Source: Halocaridina rubra
Lineage: Eukaryota; Arthropoda; Malacostraca; Decapoda; Atyidae
Length of the DNA stretch: 64,000 nucleotides
Direction of reading: 5' to 3'
Assembly: GCA_037179515.1 (NCBI GenBank)
Contig: JAXCGZ010020856.1
Span: forward strand, 85,002 to 149,001
In this document: positions 1-11,529 of the stretch, one piece after another
How the letters are laid out: every line of letters starts with the position of its first letter
Position numbering within the stretch: position 1 is the first letter of the stretch
Notes under the pieces: generated by a model
What the model was told of the DNA's origin: nothing
Database searches by the model: none
Seen by the model: the letters and a program-made list of their open reading frames with translations, nothing else
Position numbers and translations under genes: made by a program

Positions 1-544
1 GCTGGAATACTTCTTGATAACCGATTGGTATTAGATACGACGAAATAAAAAGCACAACTAATAATGCGAGTGGAATGTAATAAGCCATATAACGCCCGAT
101 TGCAAAGGGTGATTAACACTGAGATAAAATTTGAACAATAAGCAAAGAGAGTTAGCGGCGCTTCTGTGCCTCAAGTCGGCGGCATAGGAATAAGAAATTT
201 AACCACACGCAAGTATTTACCCAATAACCTAGGATGAGAATCTGTAGCCGGTGAGCCAGTTGAGGAGCAATACTCCAGACTGAGAAGCATAGAGGACTTG
301 AACCAATTCATTATTGTAGATTTGTCACCAAAAATCTGAAAAGACGTCCTAAAGATTCTAATTTTCATGCCACTGAGGAATATATTCAACGAATATGTTG
401 TTCGAAAGTCTACTTACCATCAATAGTTACCTCCACAATATTGACGTAAAGAGAACATTATCGATAAGGAGCTTGGGATGTGGTGGATCTAGAATGAGTG
501 TTATTAGCATTTAACTTCTCTGTAAATCTAATCATTGGAGTGCA
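1..544. other. No recognisable gene
   Basis: AT-rich sequence without a reading frame or repeat that I recognise. The open frames here are short and unlike any known family. It may be degraded repeat or intergenic DNA. Confidence 0.5.
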
Positions 545-559
545 TTATTCAGTATTCTT

Positions 560-1790
560 ATTTTTATCTTTTTTTATGATTGTGACCCCAGGACGGGGAA
601 AAAATAAATAAATAAATCTGCCCTCATCGGGTATGGGCACGAAGAAAACAAAACGTAAAGAGAAACAGTGATGGCAAGTGTTGGTAGAATCCTTATATCC
701 TGATATTTTTGGAGTGTTTTGCTCCGTGCACAGGGTTTCTTGAACCATGATGACATCTATGTTGTCAGCCTTGGCAATGCCTTCCAGGTGTTGTACCTTG
801 TGTCTGAGACCGTGGGCGTTCCAGTGTAGGATCCTGAGATTAGAAATCTTGATGATTTAAGGAGGTGGAGGTAGTAGGAGTGGTGGTTTGTTGAGGCTGG
901 CAGTGGTTCCTGGCGACGAGGGCTTGGGCGACGATAGAATGGGTTACTTAGATGACATGATTGTAGGCATCTTGAGGAGAGGCGTTGGTTGCAAGGAGTC
1001 GAACGGCTGCCTAAATGGCCTGAGTAATGAGGTTGGTGAGCTCATCAACTGTGAAGAGGGTTTGTTGTTGGGAAGAGGAGGCAGAAGAAGGTGTTTGGAT
1101 AGGTTGTTGAGGTGTGCGGGTATGGGATTTAAGTTTGAGGCCCTGGGACCTGGTGTGGTGAGTGGGTGTGTTTGTGGTCTGAGTGTTACCTGTGACTGTA
1201 TTGCGTGTTTGAGTGTTGCATGGGGTGGAGATGTTGGTGTGAGCGTTGTGTGAGGGGATGGTGGGCATAGATCCCACTGTCCTACATGTTCCTAGCTCCA
1301 TAATCAGACTAGCAACAAACATCTACATGGAGAGTCTACTGAATACCATCAGTCAATACCCTCCACCCAGATAACTATGTAATAACTTTCATTCACCACC
1401 AAAATAGGAGTTCACGAGGTTGAGAACCAATTTCTCAGCCTATCCAGGGCCATTATAAGAATATTGGTTGATGTAAACTAATAATCCTCATCTGAACAAT
1501 TATGTTTCCTACTATCTTTACAGATTGGTACAACCCCACCTGCGAGCCAAAAAGGGAAGGTCCGGTCACCCTCAAGGGAGAATATCATCATCATCGGCAA
1601 GTGTTGGGACTTGTAAGATGTGAAGGTATAGTAAGAGACGTGTATCCTCGGTGTTGACATAGGCATAGAAAAAGAACCGTAACTTAAGGAAGACTTAACA
1701 TCGAACTGTCCTAGACAGTCTTATTAAAGTCCAAAAAAACTTTCAGCTGTAGTATTGCAACGGTAAAGTCTGCATAGTATAACCGACTGA
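560..1790 (-). mobile_element. LINE family D copy, internally deleted (Jockey-like)
   Basis: Read on the minus strand, 1,790-1,500 resembles the 5' leader of the LINE at 35.2-38.5 kb (same stretch near the words for AGGCATA..AAGAAC and CCTAG..CAGTC). At 1,322-1,011 there is a Pro/Thr/Gln-rich open frame that looks like the end of an ORF1. Around 850-720 comes the start of an apurinic endonuclease domain, reading LRILHWNAHGLRHKVQHL and then VMVQETL-like residues. Instead of the rest of ORF2, the sequence at 660-570 jumps to the family 3' tail, which also ends the copies at 35.3 and 41.5-41.7 kb (residues VPxPDEG in one frame). The element has therefore lost most of ORF2 including all reverse transcriptase. 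It is a dead copy. Assignment to the Jockey group is from the endonuclease opening and is tentative. Confidence 0.7.
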
Positions 1791-1805
1791 CTGACTGACT
1801 GACTG
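1783..1805. repeat. (GACT)n short tandem repeat
   Basis: About five GACT units in a row, next to a purine-rich (G/A) stretch that runs to about 1,870. Confidence 0.8.
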
Positions 1806-1958
1806 GGATGGGATAGGATTGGTGGGGTGAGGAGAGAGGGGGGTAAAGGATGGGAAGGATTGGAGGGGTAAGCACGAAATTTAAGGAAGTAAGAGTTAAT
1901 AGAGAGGGGCAAACCCTCTTGCTAAGTTTTTATTAGGTATGATTTTACTGTCCCAGTA

Positions 1959-1962
<4 letters not shown>

Positions 1963-2007
<45 letters not shown>
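1963..2007 (-). repeat. T45 tract, a poly(A) on the minus strand
   Basis: An uninterrupted run of 45 T on the plus strand. On the minus strand it is a poly(A) lying roughly 30 nt after an AATAAA that follows the H2A stop codon. This is what a reverse-transcribed polyadenylated mRNA leaves behind. It could also be a simple homopolymer microsatellite. Confidence 0.75.
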
Positions 2008-2009
<2 letters not shown>

Positions 2010-2040
2010 TAATGATGAGGAATTTTTTTAAGATTTTTAT

Positions 2041-2800
<760 letters not shown>

Positions 2801-3949
2801 TCGTAAATTCTTGTGGTTTTGTGGAGACAATAGTTTCTGTTTATGGTTTTGTAGGGAACGGCTGGCCTCAGGTGAATACGTGCTGTTTCATCCTGTCCCC
2901 TAGCTCAGAGATTGGTTCGCCGATAAAGCTCCGCCTATCTCTCATTGGCTGGAACTTTCGTTTATAAACATAACTTTGCTAAAAGACACCGTGGTAGCAT
3001 CATGGAAGGTGTAAATCTCCCAAGCACGGTTATTTTGCCGTTACCGGTATTAGTCAGCCAGATTTTATTTTGCCGTGAATGTGTTAGTCCCAATTTCCAT
3101 TTCCCCTGGGAAGATAAGCTTTGGTTTGGTTAGAGCATGGCAGTTAGCCCCCACTTTCCATTTTGAGGTAAATTTTTAGTTTAGGCCTTTTCTGGAGTTA
3201 GACATGCAAAGTGTTTTTCCGATGGTTTGTTATGTGTTTTGAACGATTTTGAACTTCATTTCTCTCAGAAATTGCTAACCAAACCTAATCTTACCTTACC
3301 TTATTCAGAATCTGAAAAATCTCGTCCAGTCAGTGGTGAGTAAAACGTGGAAAATTTAGTAAATTCATTTACGATGCAATTATTTGCGAGTACATGTTCA
3401 AGGGTTCAAAATACTCCAAATAACGAGATCTACAGATTGGGAACAGAAAAAATATGAATATCAGAAAAGGCCCAAACTAATGCCCAGGTTAGGTGTGGAG
3501 GATTTCTTATGTGTTATTACCCTTCGATATTATAACCTCCTAAATCCGGAAATCCTGACACGGCTTCGGCAGAGGCCTACAAACGATCTCAAAATTAAAA
3601 TCCTCTACCAATAAAATATAATTAATATTACGTGCATAGACATACATGCAAATATTTTATAAGGGGGTTTGTGACCTGTTGATATGTGAATTATTAAATA
3701 AATTCTCCTCACCTTAAATTAAACCTTCCTCATACAGAATAATAAATTTTCCAACATACATTCTACCTACGAGAGTTCTATTAAATGAGCTCATTCTGTC
3801 CCTCACATGTAGTTATGAACATTGTTAGAAATAAGTTAAACCTGTACTCATCTATCCGGAACACCCAAATGTCATCAGTAATCACGGGACTCCAAATCAA
3901 ACTCGAATATCTTCTGATCCACGTATCTTTACCACGTTCTGCTACTTGA

Positions 3950-4160
3950 GTGTCTCGTAGTGTCTCACGAGAGCAACTAATTACTCATTAACAAACTTAT
4001 AAGTACTGTCAATAAACACAGTAAACATTAGTGTCTCGTAGTGTCTCACGAGAGCAAGCACCGTCAACGATCACGGTAGCAAACGTATTTTGTAAATTTC
4101 AGCTACAACCAATTTCACATATCGTTAACATGAGTGCCTCGTAGCATCTCACGACAGCAA
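3950..4160. repeat. Three copies of a 27-nt hairpin motif
   Basis: A 27-nt word starting GTGTCTCGTAG and ending CACGAGAGCAA occurs at 3,950 and 4,031 exactly and at 4,134 with four changes. Each has self-complementary CTCGT and ACGAG halves. They lie in the middle of the 2.4-kb transposon. Confidence 0.9.
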
Positions 4161-4629
4161 CTGAGAATAAACTCACAAGTGAAACAAGGCACAAACTCTA
4201 TCGTTCACATTTTTCATAATCATTGGAACAATATTTCACAATGTCATTAAATATATCTTCCATTCAGCACAAGAAAAATCATGTACTGACCATGTGGACA
4301 AATATAATTGTGAAGAACTCTCTGTTTACAAAAAGTAATCAACGTTATCATGACGCGGTAAAAGATTGATTGACAGAAAGCCTAGCGAAGCAGATTTCTC
4401 TCTCCACTTCTGGGCTATGCATACACTATGCATAAGAATACTTATACATACTTAATATAAATGAATAAGTATACATACAATGTCTGTAAATCTGCATACA
4501 TACACTTACACTACAATAAACAAAACTCTCATGCAAAACAACACTTTCATAATCTACGTAGAAATAAACTGTCTTGAAATATATTCAAGACATTAGGGTC
4601 GGTTCGGATAGTGTTATTTCCAGTCTGAG

Positions 4630-4800
4630 AATGATTGACCAATCAGAGCACATTGATGGCAAAATAATGCCTGGTGGACGAATGCTGGAAGATGGTTGAC
4701 CAATCAGAGCATAATCACGGCAAAATAGCGCCTGGCGGACTAATACTGTCATGGCAGAATAACCTGTGTTACAGATTCTATACTAGTATATATAAAATTT
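4630..4800 (+). promoter_or_regulatory. Promoter-like block: two CCAAT boxes and a TATA box
   Basis: A 61-bp unit containing TTGACCAATCAGAGCA is repeated twice (CCAAT at 4,639 and 4,700). TATATATAAAA follows at 4,787-4,797. The arrangement is promoter-like on the plus strand, but no gene follows within the transposon. Confidence 0.45.
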
Positions 4801-5699
4801 CAGACCAGAGTTTTTTTTATACTATTTTAACCCTTTCCAATGTATAGATCATCCTATTCTGAGCATTTTGAACCCCAAAACCTTAAATTATTTTTTTCCG
4901 ATTTCCCAAAATTTGACTGGCCGTGAAGACAGACAAAGACAGGTGCTTTAGAAATTTGAGGTAAAATAGAGAAAATATGATGAGAAACAATAGTGCAAAC
5001 AAGTTAAGAATATGAAGAAATGCATTAGGATGTGCCATTATAAAGTGATATTTGGTTATAAAGTATATATATTATATGCTCCTGAATACCAACAATACTT
5101 TTGAGTTTGAAAGTTCTGACAGAACAAGGCTTTGGCCTTTGTTCACCAACAAAGGTTCCAGCCAATGAGAGAGAGAGTAGTGAGGTAGGCAAAGCTTTAT
5201 TGGCAGACCAATCACTGAGCTAGGGAACAGGATGAAACAGCACGCATTCACCTGTGCCAGCAGCTCCCAATTTTGTATAATTTGGATCTGGTAACATGGC
5301 AGGGCTTGGCAACACTGTAAACATGATGTTGATTTCAGTTTTTGGCAGGAGTTTGGGGGTGAAGAGCAGTGCTTGTGGAGTTGTTGAGTTGTGTGATGGA
5401 TTTGCTTAATTGGCTGAGTTGTGTGACGGAATTCTTTATTTTTGAGTTGTGGGGGCTTAGTGGGAGCTCCCAGTGTAGGTGTTGATTTCTTTTTGTATGT
5501 GGCGGTTTGGAGAAAGGGGGCAAGAAATCGGGTTTTGAACGGTTGTGAGTGGGCTTTTAACTTCCAATACGTGCAAGTGGAGTTAGGTTGAGGTAAGTGA
5601 TATACATTATATTTTCTATCTCGACCACAAGTTATCTAGGCTGTCTAAAAATCACTACGGCTGGAAAAGGCAAATTACATGGTGAAATGATGAAATCAT

Positions 5700-6440
5700 T
5701 TGATGGCCAAGGTGATGTGGTTGCCTGATTAAAAAAAAGGCCTACTTGGTGGCGAGATTAGTGGAAATTAAAGAATTAGCCAGTTTTATACCTTTGTACC
5801 TGAAGGAGATGCATTGGCTCTGTATCTCAAAATGAGTGATGATGATCAGCTAGATGCCAAGAAGATCTAGAGCATATTGAAGTTGGCCTTCTCAAAAGGG
5901 ATGTTCGAGGCCTATGGAAGGCTTAGAAAGACATACTGGTCAGGGGAGCAAGTGGATGATTTTGCAAAAGATCTCAGGTGATTAGCAGGACTGGCAGGAT
6001 AGAAGGGAGAGGGTCTGGAATGGCCTGCAAAGCTGGTATTTGTGACTGGTTTCCCAGATCAGATCTCCATGGAACTTCAGCATACAAAGGATGTTGAAAC
6101 AGTAGATATGACTGAGGTAATTGCAAAAGCTAGAGTGTTAACATCAGGTGTTGGGGGTTAAGAAATTGCAGCAGTTGCAGCCAGAGGACCGTCATTGATG
6201 GTACGTCAACAAAGGCCCCAATTGCCGGGGGTCTCACCATCACAAGGCCAGCAAAGAGGCAGGAAAGGAAAAAATATGATGTTCAAGAGTCGCTGCTACA
6301 GGTGCGGTGGGCCTCATATGGCAAGAGAGTGCAAGGAGCCACGACCACCCATAATGTGCTTCTAGTGTGGGAAGGAAGGTCATATTGCAAGCCGCTGCGA
6401 GCAGGGAAATGGGTAAGGGGGAGCTGCTGCGCCGGAAGCT
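5700..6440 (+). pseudogene. Gag region of Gypsy-like element 1, with zinc knuckles
   Basis: Several broken frames between 5,800 and 6,200 look like a capsid-type domain (for example a stretch reading AYGRLRKTYWSG). They are followed by a zinc knuckle C-x2-C-x4-H-x4-C at 6,294-6,332 (CYRCGGPHMAREC). A second knuckle of the same spacing lies at 6,357-6,398 but a TAG at 6,363 sits between its first two cysteines. Gag packages the retroelement RNA in related elements; here the stops show decay. Confidence 0.75.
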
Positions 6441-6469
6441 ACCCCCTCAGACAACTAAAGGCATTTCCA

Positions 6470-6875
6470 CCTTCATTACCAGTCATCAGTGTTAGCATGA
6501 GAAGAAGGAAGGTGAGGGCACTTATCGATTCAGGTTGCTCCATCACAGTGTGTGCTTCTCAATTGGTGGGGAAATGCACAGTGAAGGTAGAAGGTAAGTA
6601 AAGAGATAGAGTTGACAGTGCAAGGAATACACCTGAGAACTACAGCAATTGTGATTGCTAAGGTGATAACTGGCATAGATGTAGTAATTGGAATGGATAT
6701 GATTAACAGACTGGGTGGTATGACAATTTGTGATGGATTTGCAGTTTTTGGCAATGTGCTGGTACCAGTGAACATTTCGCAAGTAGTGAGAGGCAGGATA
6801 AGGTGTGCAGCAACAACTGTGAATGCAGGGCTTGAAAGGGTGGCAGAAAAAGTAAAACCTAAGGAAGATGGGTAG
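6470..6875 (+). pseudogene. Retropepsin region of Gypsy-like element 1
   Basis: The frame at 6,302-6,601 contains ALIDSGCSITVC near 6,510-6,550, the DSG active site of an aspartic protease that cuts retroelement polyproteins. A second frame at 6,612-6,875 continues with hydrophobic IVIGMDMINRLGG, the second half of the usual protease fold (the family has a GxD motif here). A frameshift separates the halves. The protease frame is also shifted relative to the zinc knuckles. Confidence 0.75.
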
Positions 6876-7089
6876 TTGATAGGAGAGCAAGCCACAGAAC
6901 AGAAGGCCAGTCTGTGCAAGATCGTGGACAAGGATTTCATTGCAGAGTCTGACAGTACTAAGTGGGTGGTGGAGTGGTATTTTGAAAGAGGGGGCTGCCA
7001 GTGTTAAAGAACAAGATGGGCTGCAATGAGAGAGCCTGTTAGTAAAGAATTTGACCAAGAGGTGGATCGATGAAGATATACTGGTGCCA

Positions 7090-7660
7090 TGGGGGATGTA
7101 AGTAGAATGTGGAGTGCTACCATTGATGGCGGTGGTCCAGCCCAACAAGAACAAGGTTCAGCCACTACTGGACTACCGTGAACTTAACTAATACATTATG
7201 TCTCACACTGGAGATGATGCTACTGATGTTTGCAGTGAGACTGAGGGAGTGGAGGCAAATGAGTGGGGCCTCTGCTATACTTGATCTGAAGTCAGCTTAC
7301 CTGCAAGTCCATGTTGCAGAGAAGCTGTGAAATTACCAACTTGTGAATTATAGAGGAAGGACATACTGCCTAACAAGGCTGGGCTTTGGACTAAGTTCAG
7401 CACCAAGAATCATGACCAAGATCTTCAAGACAGTACTAAGCAAGAGGAAAGGGATGGAAGCGGCCACAAACTTGTATACAGTATAGATGAGACCAAGGTT
7501 AGTGTATCAGGAGTTGTGGAGCAGCTGCATCTGTATGGACTGGCTACGAAACCACAAGAGCCACTAGAAGGGGGAACTGCTTTGGATTTGAGATTGGAAA
7601 TAGGGAAGAATGGTGAGCTTGTTTTCCGTAGGGATAATGAGATTCCGGAAGTGCAGAAAG
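7090..7660 (+). pseudogene. Reverse transcriptase remnant of Gypsy-like element 1
   Basis: Recognisable pieces are VVQPNKNKVQPLLDYRELN near 7,130-7,185 (the conserved entry of the polymerase fingers) and TRLGFGLSSAPRIMTKIF near 7,370-7,420 (the LPFGL..AP motif). The frames change between them and several stops occur. The catalytic YxDD box cannot be read in any clean frame; sequence at 7,450-7,500 where it should lie is damaged. Confidence 0.7.
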
Positions 7661-7909
7661 ACTTAATTAGGTGAGAGCTGCTTTTCGTGTGCGTAAAATT
7701 GGTGGGCCATCATCCTGTGGCTGGTTGGTTACAATGGAGATGCTGCAAGAGATTATAAGGAGAGTGAGACAAGATGACCCAGTGAGAGGGAGATAGTATG
7801 CCCCGAAGTCAGGTAAGGGTGTCGTGTGGAGCGATGCAAGCAGTATTGCCAGTAATCTTAGAGATTGACAATGAGACCGTGGAGGATGGTGCATGGTTGA
7901 GGAAGAAGT

Positions 7910-8481
7910 AGGACTATAACCATATCAACGTAGCAGAGTTGGATGCTGTAATGAAAGGACTCAATCTAGCTGTGAAGTGGGGACTGCGAGATGTTGAGGT
8001 GAAGACGGACTCGGCGACAGTATTTACTTGGTTGAAGTCAACTGTAGCAGCAGAGCACAGGATTTGGATGAAGGGAGCCTCGGAAATGATAGTTAAGCGT
8101 CGCTTGGGAACCTTGCGAGAGCTGATAGAGGAGTGTGGGATGGAGTTGCACGTGTGTTTTGTACCGTTGGAGAAGAACAAGGCAGATGCGTTAACTAGGG
8201 TGAGGAAGGCCTGGTTAGGAGTTACATATGAGATGTCAGAAGAGGTCAGAGTATGTTGTGCAAGAGTGGCGAGTGTGGAGGACTTACATCAAATGCATCA
8301 CATGGGAGTCGATAGGACTCTGTTTGTAACAAGGAAGGGTGATCCAGGAGTCACAAGAGACAAGATCCAGCAAGTAGTTAGGTGCTGCGACAAGTGCCAG
8401 TCGATCGTCCTCCACCAGTTGTGCATGAGGCCGGGAAGCTTAGGGTGGAAGACAACTGCAAGAGATTGGCGATTGATGTAA
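7910..8481 (+). pseudogene. RNase H and integrase zinc domain of Gypsy-like element 1
   Basis: The 180-residue open frame from 7,939 opens with an RNase H fragment: VEVKTDSATVFTWL carries the catalytic-type TDS, and NKADALTRV is the typical end motif. After it, LHQMHHMGVDRTL and CCDKCQSI give the H-x3-H and C-x2-C of the integrase HHCC zinc-binding domain. RNase H before integrase agrees with the Ty3/Gypsy order. The frame breaks after 8,481, before the integrase core. Confidence 0.8.
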
Positions 8482-8489
8482 CACACTAC

Positions 8490-9430
8490 AGGCAGGGTTT
8501 GTATTTGTCTATGGTTGATTTTGGACCAGGCAGAGTGGCCATTTGGAGAGAACTAAGAGCAGAAAATGGAGAGAAAATTGCAGGAGTGTTGAATGGGTTG
8601 TTTTATAAATGGGGATTGTTGATAAAGTATTGGTAGACAACAGTACAGCCTTAAGATCACAGGCTTTGAAGGAGATGCTTGACAAATAGAATATCAAGCG
8701 CTATTTTAGAGCTGCGTATCGTCCTAGTGGGAATGGAATTATTACGACATCATCGAACAAGCAAGGCCATGGCGGAGAGGGCTCAGGTGTCAACGTTGAA
8801 AGCAGTCTTCTGGTAAAATGTGTCCCCTAGGTCGGATCAGGATGAAGGAACTGTGCCACAGAACAAACAAAAACAAACAAAAAAAAACTTTATTTCCATT
8901 TCATTACAATGGGTATTCGTCAGCCAGGGCAAGCCCCAACCCCCCACTGTGATGTCCAACCACAGCAGTTCCTGCCAGTAAACAGCTTAAACTCTCGGTC
9001 TTGGACGGGAACCGATCTTTCGACCTCGTGAATGCGAAGCCAGCGCGTTACCACTGTACTAGCCAGCAGTCTTCATGTATGAGTGGCGACATCCAAGCAA
9101 GGTACCAAAGATGGATAAAGGAGACGAACGGGCAGGCTCCATCAAGATTGGAGATGAGGTGTAGGCAAAGCCACCAAACTCAAGATGCACATCGCAATGG
9201 GGAAGGAGTACGGTGGCCAATGTGAATTCCCAAAATAATGTGTCAGTAGATGGGATGCCTTGGCACATTCTGGATATTAAGAGAGCGGTGGACTCGTCTA
9301 CTGAGGATGAAGGGCCAATTGAAGTACAGGAGAATAAAGTTCCATGGCAACCGAACCGAGAAAGACGACAACCAGTGTGGATGAGAGATTATGTGGCGGG
9401 ATTGTCGAGTGGGGAGGAGTGCCGAGAGAT
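8490..9430 (+). pseudogene. Integrase core and C-terminal remnant, split by a SINE
   Basis: Around 8,460-8,640 a frame reads ..RLAIDVTHYRQGLYLSMVDFGPGR.., the first catalytic aspartate region of a retroviral-type integrase. Fragments matching the core (YRPSGNG) are at about 8,715-8,740. The C-terminal extension resumes after the SINE at about 9,080 with EWRHPSKVP and ends near 9,400. Stops and frameshifts make it non-functional. Confidence 0.7.
8863..9072 (-). mobile_element. tRNA-derived SINE (family 1)
   Basis: On the minus strand it begins near GGCTAGTACAGTGGTAACGC (A-box like) and has a B-box-like CGGTTCCCGTCC about 45 nt later, so it has an RNA polymerase III promoter of tRNA type. Its 3' end, CCATTGTAATGAAATGGAAA then TAAAG and a T/G-rich tail, is nearly the same as the 3' end of the family C LINEs here. 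That is the signature of a SINE that borrows a LINE enzyme. Confidence 0.8.
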
Positions 9431-9862
9431 GGGTGGTCATTTCTTGGTGGGGGAGTTGGTGGTGCTCTTAGTGTTCTTAAGATCAAGGGAGCATGGTGTT
9501 TTGTGGAAACAATAGTTTTTGTTTATGATTTTGTATAATTTGGACCTGGTAACACAGTAGGGTTTGGCAACACTGTGAACGGGATGTTGTTTACAGTTTT
9601 GGGCGGGCGTTCGGGGGGTGAAGAGCAGTGCTTGTGGAGTTGATAAGTTGTGTGATGGATTTCCATTATTGGTTGAGTAGTGGAGGCTTAGCGGTAGCTC
9701 CCTGTGTAGGTGTTGATTTATCTTTGTATGTGGTGGTTTGGAGAAAGGGGGCAAGAAATTGGGTTTTGAACAGTTGTAAGTGGATTTTTAACTTCCAATA
9801 CGTGCAGGTGGAGTTAAGTTAAGGTAAGTGATATACATTATTTTTTTTATCTCGACCATACT

Positions 9863-10155
<293 letters not shown>

Positions 10156-10725
10156 GTAGTATGAGCATTGCTAGATAAGGGAGTATGTGGAGTTGTAAGC
10201 TGTCAAGGCTTAATGAAACTCTCAGTGATAGTTAACATTTGAGGCTCATATCATTTTTCTGTTCAGACGAACTGAAAACCTTGTAAGCACAATCCAGGTA
10301 TTCTCTTTTCTTCATATATTTCCCTGTGAATGCTACGTTCTCCATTTTTTTATTTTGATTTAGCTGCTTGTAGTTGAAGTACTATGATGTGACTAACAAC
10401 ACATGTTGTGTTACAGGAAGTAACTACATCACAATTGTTTGTGTGATAAAATCACAAGGTCCTGTTATCCAGTTGGCAGTGGCGGCTCGTGCATAGGCAC
10501 TTCGGAACTGCTGCACCCCCTATTTTCACAAGATATAATCGATGATATTCAATATAATTAATCTTTTTTTCTTTTATATTTCTTTATACTTGTACATTAT
10601 ATAATCCTTAAGCTTAATGTCAGTAGCCATCCCCTAGTTCATGAAAAAGTTACAAAAATCTTTGTAACAATCCAGTAAAGGGTTGCAAACCAGTGAAGAA
10701 GATATAGAGCCCTTCTCCACTACTC

Positions 10726-11490
10726 CTAGCAACATAGCAACATCACTAACCAAGATAACCAAATTACACCATCCAGCACAAATAACCAACCTGGCAATAG
10801 GTTGCAAAACAATGAAGAAAACAGAAAAGACAAAATAGGAGCAGTCTCTAATCTAAACAGTCCATTGAAGTCCTCTTCCCCACAGCCACAGTTACCCAAT
10901 AGTGCAAGGGTTACAGCTGAAATATATATTCGCATTCCTGGCAACCCCTCTGAGAGAGAGAAATGTAATATCTTGCCAGTTAAAGGCATTCCCTCTAAAG
11001 AAGTTTTGATTAGGAAGTTTTCTCGCAAACCAAATTGGATCTCCTTTGCAGTAAGGATATCAAAAGGATTTGAATACATGGCTTACAAAATGAATCAATG
11101 ACCTACAGGCACAATTGTCCAGCCATTTCGCGGGGACAAACAGTGGACACAACCTGGGTTATCTACAAAATATACCAAACTACAACCATACTGGAAAAAC
11201 CGCAAAGAGCATATGAAAAGATCCCAATCAGCAAAAGTACAGAAAGTGACAATACAAACCTCTCTCATTGCCGTCCCCACACGAGAGACTTCCCTGGGAG
11301 AGATGGCTCTTACAACCCTAGACTATTAGCTAGGCATACAAAATGTGGGAAGGCCCAATCATACCATGGCACATACTCAAGTCAGCGTTACTCATACAAC
11401 AGCAGGTACAGACACCGGGATCCATGGACTACCCTCAGAATATACTATGGTGATGAAATCCCAGCAGAATCACACAGTCGAAATTAACCA
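10726..11490 (+). pseudogene. Probable ORF1 of LINE family C copy
   Basis: Two overlapping broken frames (10,802-11,101 and 11,098-11,487) lie just upstream of the endonuclease. The first carries IPGNPSEREKCNILPVKGIP, polar and without a clear zinc knuckle. Position suggests ORF1, the RNA-binding protein of a LINE. I do not recognise a domain, so the call rests on position. Confidence 0.4.
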
Positions 11491-11529
11491 AGAACAAACT
11501 GCAAATATGACAAAGCATGGTAAGAATGT

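Larger units (their letters stand above)
2854..5269. mobile_element. 2.4-kb inverted-repeat DNA transposon inside the LTR
   Basis: Ends are inverted copies of about 100 bp: left begins GGGAACGGCTGG, right reads (reverse complement) GGGAGCTGCTGG, and both continue with AGGTGAAT.CGTGCTGTTTCA. It interrupts the 5' LTR; the LTR word TTTTGTA occurs on both sides (2,847-2,853 and 5,271-5,277), which gives a target duplication of 7-8 bp. The 3' LTR has this word once, as expected for the empty site. No transposase frame is visible, so it is non-autonomous. A 7-8 bp duplication is usual for hAT and P families, but the termini do not settle which. Confidence 0.85.
2812..9858 (+). mobile_element. Gypsy-like LTR retrotransposon 1, degraded and interrupted
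   Basis: Two LTRs of about 365-390 bp match over their length (for example GAAGAGCAGTGCTTGTGGAG in both). They start near TG..TTTTGTGG and end in CTCGACCA. The 5' LTR is 2,812-2,853 plus about 5,270-5,627; the 3' LTR is about 9,494-9,858. Between them are, in order, gag-like sequence, two zinc knuckles, a retropepsin, reverse transcriptase, RNase H, and integrase, the order seen in Ty3/Gypsy. Frames are broken throughout, so it is not autonomous. It has been invaded by a 2.4-kb DNA transposon inside the 5' LTR and by a SINE inside the integrase part. I could not find a convincing primer-binding site or flanking duplication. Superfamily is tentative. Confidence 0.8.

Noticed and set aside
888..1253. 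Plus-strand frame of 121 residues
   Set aside because: It is the opposite strand of the LINE D ORF1 region, rich in Gly, Val and Cys by reverse reading of Pro/Thr/Gln codons.
3280..3305. Telomere-like CCTAA words
   Set aside because: Only isolated near-matches (AACCTAATC, TTACCTTACC); no array.
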